NCBI RefSeq assembly: GCF_964355755.1
Contig: NC_092670.1
Span: forward strand, 5,853,001-5,917,000
Reading direction: 5' to 3'
From: Antedon mediterranea
Taxonomy: Eukaryota > Echinodermata > Crinoidea > Comatulida > Antedonidae
Length of the DNA stretch: 64,000 nucleotides
The notes beneath the pieces were generated by a model. It saw nothing but the letters and a program-made list of their open reading frames with translations. It made no database searches and was not told the origin of the DNA. Of this stretch, positions 1 through 19,200 are shown piece by piece. The position numbers and the translations under genes were made by a program. Each line of letters starts with the position of its first letter. Within the stretch, counting starts at the first letter, position 1.

Positions 1-349
1 ATATATTTAAAAATTGTTATTCCCATCCTCTTCCCCATCCCTCAACTCTAATGTTATATAGGCCTACAAAACACAAATTGGGTTTGTTTAAATGAGTTCA
101 AATAACAAAATTGAACTCACTCAAGTTTCTCTTTCGGAAGTAGGCCTAATTCCCAGTGTGCCAATTTTAGTTGACTACATTAATCATCGTGTCTATTTAT
201 TCGTTTCTGAAAACGACAAATGTATTTATAGTCCTGCGGTACGTACATTTGAAATCGCCAGTTTTTTTACGCTGAAATTACTGTGTATTCGAGAACCATC
301 TGTGGTCACGACCTAGATGGTACGCTCGCTTCGCTCGCGTACCATCTAG
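1..349 (+). mobile_element. Helitron-like family A, copy A3 (3' part)
   Basis: The right end is the palindromic hairpin CTAGATGGTACGC...GCGTACCATCTAG at 313-349, followed by T. It is preceded by the family A subterminal word GAGAACCATCTGTG. The upstream sequence (CCCATCCTCTTCCCCATCCC, ACAAAACACAAATT) matches the 3' half of copies A2, A5 and A6. The 5' end is off the window. In this copy the hairpin loop is inverted relative to the other copies (CTCGCTTCGCTCGC instead of GAGCGAAGCGAGC). Confidence 0.75.
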
Positions 350-357
350 TATAATTG

Positions 358-470
358 ATTTATAATAAAAATAAAATAGGCCAAAGCAGAGAACCTTGAG
401 ATACGCCACAAAGAATAAGAAGAAAATCAGAAAGGGTGTGTTGATATAGTGTATTGCTTACGGTTTGCGG
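358..470 (-). mobile_element. Fragment of a LINE reverse transcriptase
   Basis: The minus strand reads LSDFLLILCGVSQGSLLWPI, matching the conserved CGVPQGS-x-LGPxLF block of non-LTR reverse transcriptases. Only about 35 residues are recognisable before a stop. The fragment abuts the Helitron-like hairpin end at 349. It is a short dead relic. Confidence 0.45.
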
Positions 471-664
471 GGTAGCCTTTGAATAAATTATAAACGAGGC
501 GGATTTTATAATTAAATAACATATAATAATGACATATCCTGGTGGTTGTGATATACAGTAGTTAAAAGTTGAATGTTTAGACAAGAAATAAAACAAGTTT
601 GTTTTATCAATTTAAATTATTGTAAAAAGATATTAAAATACACCAACCCGACCAAATGTTTTAC

Positions 665-9300
<8,636 letters not shown>

Positions 9301-9448
9301 TTTTAAACCATTTCTGCTACTTGATAGTTATAATTACAACAACGCAACGTATACAGAGATGTGTCGTTTACTAAACTAAAACTAGCAGTTGATACAGAGA
9401 CAATGTATCATGTACGGCTCATGATTGGCGGTTCATGTGTATACCTTT

Positions 9449-9461
9449 GTCTCCTAGCAAC
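9449..9461 (-). promoter_or_regulatory. X-box-like motif upstream of gene 0
   Basis: GTCTCC-T-AGCAAC, an imperfect pair of half sites of the RFX X-box. It lies 149 bp before the ATG. The equivalent positions in genes A (28609-28621) and B (56855-56867) carry better matches within otherwise diverged flanks. Confidence 0.4.
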
Positions 9462-9730
9462 AATACTTTCTTAAAACCAACCCTAATTTAGATGTACTGT
9501 ATTGGTAGACTATTATGAAAACGTATTATAGAAGTAACTATTTACAAGTCAACATTTTCAAGCGTTGTGTTCGACATTGAACGGTATCATACATTCATTA
9601 GGTGTGAACATGTATAGAACAAAATTGTGATTATTTTTCGCTTTTCTTCTAAACCATAGATTAATTATAAATCTTAAAGAAATCGTGTACATTCGTACAA
9701 AAATGAATGTTATAAAAAGACAAATGAGTA

Positions 9731-9779
9731 TGAACAGGGAAGAGTGTAATTAGTAGTAAGTAATTTAACTCTTCCCTGG
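9731..9779. repeat. Small hairpin, AGGGAAGAGT arms
   Basis: AGGGAAGAGT...ACTCTTCCCT forms an inverted repeat with a spacer of about 27 bases. A related, less perfect copy with a GAAGAGTTTAATTA start and AATTTAACTATTTCC end lies at about 14564-14610, so this may be a tiny MITE. Confidence 0.45.
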
Positions 9780-9924
9780 TATAAATCATATGCATGACGC
9801 TTTCACGTTTTTATGTTGTTAATATTATAATTCATACAAGATAGATTTAAACTAGGATGTAATATCATGTCATGAATAAAAATAAGATAAGATAATCTAA
9901 ATAAACTATAAGTTTATATAATTA

Positions 9925-11180
9925 CAAAGGAGGAAAGGTAGGCTACATAATTCTATTGTAATCTGTCACAAAGTCAATTACAGTATTAGTGTTTTTCTCT
10001 GTTTTAAAAAATGAATTCTGTTTAGATATCTAGAATCCATCGTATCTAGATACGATGGATTCTTTTAGAGTGTGTTTAGGTGTGGAAACTATAAGTGCTA
10101 TGGTGGTAGACACTAAACAGTTCAGACGTGTCTTTCATTTCCTGTTGCCTGGGTATCTCCTTTGGTGGTTACCATTTCTTTAAGAATTACTTTGTGCATG
10201 ATTTGATATTCACACTGACTGACACACTATCAGAGTAACATTATTGATTGTTATTGTAAAAGGGCTGCGCATGTATCGTTACATTCGTTAACATAAACAA
10301 TCCAATGTTTGTATGTAATTTCCTGATAGGTCTACAAAATGTGTTGTTCATGATTGCGATCAATACACAACTACATTTCAAAAATTAAAATGATTGATTT
10401 AAAAACAAAACTTGGCAACATCATAGAGTACTATCGATAGTTGTTATAATATAGTGGTAATGCATGATCAATTCCTGTGTATATTCAAATGCATCTCAGA
10501 AGTAGTCTACTGTTTGCATACGTTTGTTATACTGAATCAAACAATTTCCACATTCTAGTATGTAGAATATTAAAGACTATGAGACTACTGTTATTTTTAC
10601 CAATTCGGATTTAAAATGTACTGCAATCAAATACACAAACAAATAGATACTTAGAACTAGTTACTGCAAGTTTTTTTATTTTCTTTTATAAAAATTATTA
10701 TACACGATTATCATTTTCTAAAAGGTCATCTAATCAAAATAAATGTAAGCTTTTTTTTGTGTTATGTTAATAGTTATTTTATTATAATTAGGATTAAGTA
10801 ATCACATGAATACAAGAGATAAGATGCTTTAAAATAATAGGATAATAATATTATTAATTTAATAGGAGGACAGTTCATAAAATGTATTAAAATCTTAGTA
10901 ACAAAATCAATTACAGTAATATTCTTTGTTCTGCTTTTTCAAAAGTCCACACGTGCGTTTTATTTCCTGTTGCTTTGGTATCTTGGTTTTTGTAATCATC
11001 TCTATAAGATGTGATCATTGACGCGCTACAAGAGCAACATTATTGATCGTTATTGTAAAAAGGTTGTGCATGACGTAAACATAAACAATCCAATGTTTGT
11101 AAGTAATTTCCTGATAGGCCTACCTAGATGTTTTGTTTATGATTATGATCATAGGCCTACAAAATTACATTCCAACAAAA
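9925..11180. repeat. Diverged tandem duplication upstream of gene 0
   Basis: Segment 9925-10395 and segment 10855-11180 share blocks in the same order: GGAGGA, TCAATTACAGTA, TTTCCTGTTGC, the ACATTATTGAT-GTTATTGTAAAA block, ACATAAACAATCCAATGTTTGT and TTTCCTGATAGG. The unit is about 0.9 kb and has diverged by many small indels. It contains no coding sequence that I recognise and could be a duplicated regulatory block or an old transposon pair. Confidence 0.65.
10032..10063. repeat. Perfect 32-bp palindrome
   Basis: AGAATCCATCGTATCT is followed directly by its exact reverse complement, with no loop. It lies inside the first unit of the tandem duplication and is missing from the second. Confidence 0.95.
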
Positions 11181-11213
11181 TTAGATTGATTGATTGAAGC
11201 AAACGTCGTGTTA

Positions 11214-11322
11214 TCACACGTGTAACGCGACTCTACAGCTCACTATGTCGGTCGGTCAGTCGGTCGGTTGGTTGGTTGATCGATAAATACTAACTCAAAT
11301 TTGAGCACGCGACTGCAGCCTT
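11214..11322 (+). mobile_element. (TCGG)n element, copy 2
   Basis: Short form: ACGCGACTCTACAGCTCACT, then TCGGTCGGTCAG tetramers with TTGG variants, then ACTAACTCAAATTTGAGCAC and GCGACTGCAGCC. The usual ATGTATATGGCCTTG tail is disrupted. Confidence 0.65.
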
Positions 11323-12655
11323 TGATGATATATGTTTTATTGAAAAAGAAAACAGGCGTTGAGCTAACAAAAGTGTAACAAATAAGTGATTCAGTTTTGT
11401 TATAACAAACATAAGTGGATTCTTGTCATTCTTTAACAATTGTGAGTCACATGATATTAAAATAACTGCACTGTAGCACGCTTGACGGCATGTAGAATGG
11501 AGTACTACTATAATGTCATGGATCGAATCGCCCCGCCGATGTTGTGCTTCGCCGTCACAAAAAACAACATTCAATATGACACTCGATCAGAACATTTTCG
11601 GAATGAGATACGTAGTAATTTAGACTAAAAATATCGTTTGCATAATTTTGATTCAATAATGGCAACAACTTTACAAGACATAGAACGTTGAAAACAAAAA
11701 AACAGAATTAACATTGGCAATATTTATTTTTGTATAACATTTAATGGGCCCAGACATTTTGTAATATATTCAAAACCTCAAAATAGCCTAATAATAAGCA
11801 AAATAATAATAATAATAAGAATAATAACACTAATAATATTAATAATAATATAATATGTATATAATTTCTTATTTTGTAAATTTCTTAAATGCTAATTATG
11901 TATTCAGCCTATTTTCTGTATAAATGAATATATCTCTGTGTAGATTATCATTTTCATTATGTTCTTGTTTATGTTGAGGACCTCTAAACAAGCTTTGGAG
12001 CTTAAAATGGTTATCATCTGCTTTCCATATTGTACTTTTGTCATGTACACGTTGTTGAATTTCGTCTACTTTGTTGTAGATAGCAATGGATATTACAATT
12101 ACACTTAGGCTTACATCCACGACACCACTGACATCCTCAAGGTTTTTTTTTTATTAAACAAGCAAATCATTTTTGCAACAATATTAGACATATTTGTTTG
12201 TGTTTAAAACCACACTATACACACTAATAATAAAGTTTATCAAACGTTTATCACACTAGACCTAATGGCTCCGTACTGCCATGGCCAATTAAAATGGTAG
12301 AATTAAAACCATAATCAACATTACTTAATTACTGACTAATTACCTACTCCTGTATAAAATGTTTGTAGTCATTTTTTTATATAAAATGTATGACAGACCT
12401 AACTCCTAAACAATATGTTATTTTTTTGTTACAAATTTGGCATAAACGCCCCTATATGAAACTGCCTAGTATTAACTCAAAATAAATGTCCGTTATTGGT
12501 AAAATAGTAAATAAACATTGTAATGGTACATTCAATTGGTACATTATTTTTATCAATGCAGTGTCTGTTCTACCAACTTTCAGATGTTTTATCCTCCTTT
12601 TTTTTTTGAGTAAACACCCCTTTTATATACATTAATATCACCCTAACCCCTAAAT
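11323..12655. other. Spacer between genes 0 and A
   Basis: AT-rich with an (AAT)n-like stretch around 11795-11850. A minus-strand frame at 11890-12137 preceded by a possible acceptor (CTTGAG) encodes a hydrophobic VSLSVIVISIAIY stretch and a charged tail, but nothing supports it as an exon. Confidence 0.4.
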
Positions 12656-12659
12656 TCTG

Positions 12660-13065
12660 AAAGAATTGCATTGGTTGCCAGTTGAACAAAAGGTTAAGTT
12701 TAAAATTTTAGTTCAAGTTTATAATTGCGTAAATGGTCAAGCACCGGTTTACATGTGTGACTTAATTAGTAGGTACAATTGTCAAAGAGCAAGTCTAAGG
12801 TCAGAACCCGATCCGACTAAACTCAATGTTCCTCGTGTTCACCGATCATCTGGTGAACATTCATTTTTAAAGCTAGGCCCAGACGTTTGGAATAACCTTT
12901 CAAGCACAATTCGTGACTCATCTTTAATTATAATTTTCAAAAAACTCTTGAAAAAACCCCATCTTTTCCCGAAATAATTATGTTCACCAGATGATCGGTC
13001 ATTGTAAAGGGCTTTGATGCTTGTAAAGGCGCTATAAAAATTGAAATGTTAATGTTAAGGTTAAC
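12660..13065 (+). mobile_element. 5'-truncated LINE, C-terminal end of ORF
   Basis: An open frame of about 103 residues starts LHWLPVEQ-like (LKELHWLPVEQKVKFKI), continues YNCVNGQAPVYMCDLI and ends with PDVWNNL...FKKLLKKPHLF, the well-known C-terminal region downstream of CR1/L2-type reverse transcriptases. A 3' untranslated tail GGCGCTATAAAAATTGAAAT plus TGTTAATGTTAAGG repeats follows. It is a dead fragment just downstream of the gene A stop codon. Confidence 0.75.
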
Positions 13066-13201
13066 CCTAATCCATTCATATTTCTTTTATATTCCATAAT
13101 ACCTCTTTTTTTCATAAATTTTCTTATATTTTTCTATACTACACTTACAATAGAAGTTTTAAAAAGCAAAACTTTCAGAAATTGAAGATTTAAAGGCAAA
13201 T

Positions 13202-13284
13202 TCAGTCCCATGCATTCGTTGAAACTGGAGTTCCCGTTCTACTTCCCTTTAAGCTTGACGCAATAAATAAACCATTCAATGAGC
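13202..13284 (-). CDS. Gene A last exon: cytoplasmic C-terminus
   Basis: Acceptor TGTTTACAG, then SLNGLFIASSLKGSRTGTP and VSTNAWD followed by TGA at 13202-13204. Genes B (36203-36285) and C (61602-61675) end with matching exons (SLKGSRAGTPTSINAWN in B), which fixes the 3' end of the coding region. Confidence 0.8.
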
Positions 13285-16200
13285 CTGTAAACATAAAAGC
13301 AAATATAAAGATTTAATCTCGCGATACATCAGCTCCATTTGCATTTTGCACTCATTATACGACGTATGTGTTGGTATACTATACCAAAGAACACTAAAGA
13401 GTGAGGGCAAACTGTCCTATACGCATACGCATCCGTGCCACAACACGTACGGGATACGCTTCAATTTATACTTTTTTTTATTTAAGCAAAATCATTAGAG
13501 GGCTAAATGAGATAGGCATAACCTAGATTCATCGACTCATCTAGCCTAGACCGGGGCCTTGTGCCAGCATGTTTTACTTCTTTGTCTTTTCTTGAAACAT
13601 TTTTATACTAAAACCACGTTTAACATCTTAAACAACCCGTATCCCAAAAAAACGTGTGACGTAGTACACACATTTTACCCATACGTAATATGGATACGGA
13701 GGTTGCCCAAACTGCATATTTTTATTATCATAAAATATTGTTTGCCTACCAGAAGAAATGGCTTGTGATGCTGATTCATTAATATCATCTGATACAATGG
13801 TAGGACAAGGAGATGGAGTGATGGAAACAACGTTTCGTGTGTAGTTATTGACTTGCCTCGGTTGATGATGCCTTTTAACACAACAAAAACAATCATGAAA
13901 ATGTGTTGTTGTTATTCAAATGTGCACTACACGTACCTGAAACAATTCCTTGTGAAATTAAACATGACTCGGTTTTTGGTCTGCATCCAATCCCTTCTTA
14001 ATCCAATCATATCTTCTATAATACATATTTTAATTCACCTATTGTTGTATTTTTTTTTAATTAAGTGAAATGACCTGCCGCACATTTGTTTTAACATGGG
14101 TGAAGTTATTACAAAATTATTTGAAGTACATACCATTTGTATATTATCAGCACAAATACAAAGAAAACAAACACTGCAACGGAACATACTCCAATAACTA
14201 TGAATACAGTATAGGATGGTTCATCCTCACTAGGAGAAGTCTCTTTTTCAGAGTAAAGAGAAACATATGAGATTTTCATCTGAATAGCAGCCTCAATGCT
14301 CTCTTTTCCTTGTTCAATTGAAGATTTTACAGCTTGAGATGGAATGTTTTCTAAAACATAGATAATACAAATTACCAATCTTATCGACCGATTCACTTAT
14401 GTATATTCTTATTCGGAAATTTCAAATCGAATAATCTAAACCAATAATAATTCAAGTCAGACTTCATTTTACTCTCAGATAGGGTGCTAGCTAATGTACA
14501 TATACATGTGCTTTGTTGTTTCATTTTATGTCGTAACAACATCGTGTACATCTCGTCTGGGCAGTGAAGAGTTTAATTACACAATTACACAATTTAACTA
14601 TTTCCTGGTCTGGATATACCGGTAATCTAACATAATGTAAATACGCTCATTAAGTTTATTTTCTTGTAGTTAATAGATAACAATAATTCATTTGTTTCTG
14701 TATTGATCTTATTTTCAATTACTTTTTTTCAGATTTTTATGTTTTGTATTTAAACATGGGTTTCTCTGCATTTGTTGCAATACAAGAGTTAGCTGCTGCT
14801 TGAACCTATTGATGTGCTACACAACACAAAAGAGATTCTTAAGGTAGGCCTTAACCTTTAATATTGAACTGTAACATCATTTTTGGTACACAATTTTGGT
14901 TTGTGTTTTCCAAATAAATATTTTTATCATTTTAATCATATTACTATTAGCGACGGTGTGCTCCAAATATTTAATCATCTTCTTACCGTTGGCATGAGTA
15001 TTTCTTCGGGCAATATGTGTTTTATGTTGATTAGCATCCCTCCTGCGCCTTTCATCATTGTTTAGAGAACATGTTTCGGAATAATCTTTGTATTCAACCA
15101 ACAGAACGATATCAATGTTGTTATCAGTGTCCTCAGTATCTTTGATGAGCTTTACATTCTCAAGTTTTGTAATATTTGTGATTAACACATTTTTTCTAAT
15201 TTAATATTAAAGGATTATTAGTAGAAATAATGAAATATTTTAATCATAGCATCTTAAAATGAACATGTAAAGTATATACAATAATAAAACAACATTGTCC
15301 GGTTACAATCGTAAATAGGGAGTTTTCTATGTTGGCCTAAATATGAAGCTTTTTGAAACCATAGAACAGTATTGAATGAAAGAGATAATAAGGCTTATAA
15401 TAATAACTATGCATAGTTGTCTTTAAGTGTATAGATCGCAATGATTTTGTTTTTGCAAGATACTAAATTCAATAACAAAAATAAATCATTACTCACGAAT
15501 TTGTTTCTGTCCACGCACAGCAGAGATCAATATGTGTATAGCAGTATGTATTCACTGCTTTCGAAACACTGGAACGGAATATTTCCTTTTTGGTAGTCCA
15601 CTGTTTAAAAAATTAAGACAGGAATTGTAAACATAAAATATATTACTATGTTATAGTGTATTATTTATTGTAAACAATTTGCCTAAAATTATCAGTAAGT
15701 ATCAGGTTTTTTTTTAAATTACGTTTTATATTTTGTTTATCACATACGATCAAGGTATTCCGTTAGGTTAAAATGTAGTTTAAAACTTAATATTATTTGG
15801 TTTTTATTCATTTATTCACCTGTTGACCAATCAAAACAATTGAAACTTTGTGAGTGTCACCTGTAAGATACAAAGATAGATTTGGTTTAAGAGCGAGTTA
15901 TTTATATTTATAATTATATTAGACCTACTGATTTTTGTAAATTTGTTGTATACATTATACAGATATGTATATGTTGTATACATTAATATTATACTTACTA
16001 GAAGAAGTCGTTGATTGAATGTTTGTTTTAGTCACAGTGTCTGTATCTTTGTTGAACCGATTGGTATTTTGGTTTACATATGTACTTCCTGTTGGGGATG
16101 TTACATTATATGTAGTTACAACCTTTTCTTCCCTTTCTTCTGTCGTAAACTCATTATTTGAACCTTCATTTACTGTGGACTGTAAATCCGATATTCTTTC

Positions 16201-19200
16201 TAGTGTTGTAAGACCATTCGTACCGTCGTTTTGGTAAACAGTTTGATCATCTGTTTCCTTGGTATTCAAAGAATCGGTGAAATAGCTTTCAGTGTTTTTA
16301 GTATGTGTGTTCAAAATAGGAATGCTAGAGCTAGAGAAAACTTGGCCATTTAGTGGTGATGATGCATAGTCTTGTGTACCTTGTTTTGTAAACCATTCTG
16401 TCGGTCTATCTGTTGTTTCTATGCCAGTAGATGTATCTGTGTCATCTGTTGTCTGCGAGTGGTGCGAAGTGTCTTTGATTAAGTTCGAAGACGTGCTTTC
16501 ATATTCACTAACGGTTGATGTGGAGCGCATGGAAACTGACTTGGTTGCTTCACTACGTGGTACATTTACCTCTGGAATTGTAGTTTGAATAGACATGTCG
16601 TCATAATTCGTTGAAGTTTTGTAAGTTTGTGTAGAGGTTCCTTCCTTTTCCGGATTGGTAGTTTTGTCACTTCCATCATCAATAGTCGACCTTAAGGCTA
16701 TGTCGTCCAACATGTATGTTGGAGCCGGAGTTGTTGTTCTTTCAGTTTTTGTAATTGTAGTTTTCTCAGTTGTTTCCATATTTCCATGATAACTACTCGA
16801 TATAGAGGACATTTCATTTAACATATATATTGTAATCTGATCCGTTCGAACCGGGTCTGAAATTGTAGTTCGCCTAGTTGTTTCACGGTTTCCTTCATCA
16901 CTCCTGGGCGTAGAGTCATCCGGCATAACTATAGTAGGCATATTTGTTCCATCTGTTTCTGAAATTGAAGTTTGTTCAAAACTACTTGACCTCGAGGCTA
17001 TGCTAACTAACTTATTTAGTGTAGCTTGATCTGTTCCTCTTGTTTCTGCAATTGTAGTTTGCTCAGTTTGTTCACCTTTACTTGCATCACTATTCGAGCT
17101 TGATGACATTTCATCAGCAGTTGTAGCCGGAGTTGTTATTTCTGATTCTGTAGTTGTAAATTGTTGAATTGCAATACCTTTTTCATTATAGATACTTGAC
17201 ATTGAATCTATGTCATCTAAAATAGCAGTTGCAGTAACGTTAACTGTTGTTGTTGTTTCTGGAACTGTACCTGCCTTTGTTGTTTCTGGAACTGTACCTG
17301 CCGTTGTTGTTTCTGGAACTGTACCTGCCGTTGTTGTTTCTGGAACTGTACCTGCCGTTGTTGTTTTCCAGTTTTCTTCATCCGTATGAGAAGATATTGA
17401 TTCTGTTGCAATATTGGGATATTTGGATGTATCGACGGAAAACGCAGACGTAGTCTCCCCAGACGTTTGGACATTATCAGCAGGAAAACTAGGTTTATAA
17501 GACACGGGGATGCTGCTTTCATAGACTGTGGAAAACTGTTTGGTTTGAGATACAGAAGATGTTGGATGACTACCAGGCTTTTTATTATTACCCGTAAACA
17601 TAGGTGTAACGTTAGTATCTGTCATCTCAGTGATACTTAAAGCTGGTTGTGCTGAGGATTTGCTCTCTTCATTCGTTGGCATTGGTGTAGAAGTACTTAC
17701 AGCTTCGTTGAAATTTGCTGTGGACATCAATTTGTTCGACAATTCTGTCCGTTCAGTTATTCTTTCTGACACTTCAGTTATTGTTGTTTCTGGAATATAA
17801 ATAATGGTTAATGAAATTTGGTAGAGCTTGTCAATGTGAAAATAGCATTAAACAATGTTTAATGAAAACAATGCACAATACGCTGTGTTGTTGTGCTGGA
17901 TAACATTTACATTTCAAATACTGTTCTAGGCATGATTTTCTGAGTGATCACATCCAAAGACGTGATTTCATATTCACTAACGATTGATGCGAAGCACTTG
18001 GAAACTGACATAGTTGCTTTACTATGTGGTAGGCCTATGTTTAGTAGTGGAATTGTAGTTCGAATAGAAATACCGCCATAATTTGATGAAGTTTTGTAAG
18101 TTTGTGGAGAATTTGTAAAAGTAAAAGTTAAAAGTATAATTGTACTTTGTATTAGTTTTAAAAACAAATTATCTAAGCATACATACCATTTAAGGGTTCT
18201 GGAGAAACACATTCATATAAACTGGATTCATTTACAAAAGCACAAATTTCGCCATTTTCACATTTGCAAACATCAACGCTGAAATTAAACGTGACTGAAA
18301 ACCCACACTTGTCTTGCATATGTATCTCAAATATCGAATCAGGATTTGACATTGCAGGTGCCCAATTAAATTCTCCGGATGTAGAAATGGTTACATTAAC
18401 ATTTCCATATGTTTTGTTAAATGTTATCCCACAACCTTCTGGATCCTGTATATCAAACGTAAATGTGATTGGTTCTTGATGGATAGCTGGGTATGGATTA
18501 GACGTGTAAATGATCGGTGCAGCATCATCTAAATTATTTGTTAAAATATAACAAGAAATCATTAGTATCATAATCACAATTGTATACTAGTTGTTAATAC
18601 GTAAACGTGAGAGATTAGAAGATATAAAGTGAGTTTTTCTAACCTTTGCGAGGTAACCAGCTGTCGACAGAGTCCTCTGGTAAACATTGTTGACAGCAAT
18701 CTTCTGTATTTACATCAAATGCAGCATAGCAGTGACCGTCGATATTGCATGAGTTATTCTGAAAGAAATCACAAACTGCCATGTTTATTTTTAAAGTAAT
18801 TTTATTACCATATTATAACAAGTTTTTAATATTTTTATTATTTAAAGTTTTTTTTTATTTTCTGGAATCAATTTCTTCAAATTCACTTAGAGCATAAGGC
18901 ATCGTAATTAGGTCTTGCCTCATCAAAAAACTACTTTAGACTTTTACATAAATTTTTATAATAAAAGTCAACAACCTTTAAATAACATTCTCCTTCTGAT
19001 GCATTGCATACTTGGCAGACAGAATCGTATATAATCAATATTGCCATTTCTTCACTTTTCAATTCACCATCATTACTAATTGATATCAGATAACCACTCG
19101 CTACAACACCTTCTCCTGGTGAACCTGGTTGAACTGCAGGTTCCGGTAAGGCACATTTTACTTCTTGATCAGTTCTGAATATTCCTGATACAATGGAAGT

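Noticed and set aside
11896-12137. Possible last exon with a hydrophobic segment between genes 0 and A
   Set aside because: No counterpart lies downstream of genes B or C, and gene A already has a conserved stop exon at 13202-13284.
17217-17522. Gln-rich minus-strand frame with QRQVQFQK repeats
   Set aside because: It is the shifted-frame shadow of the 27-bp repeats in the gene A mucin exon.
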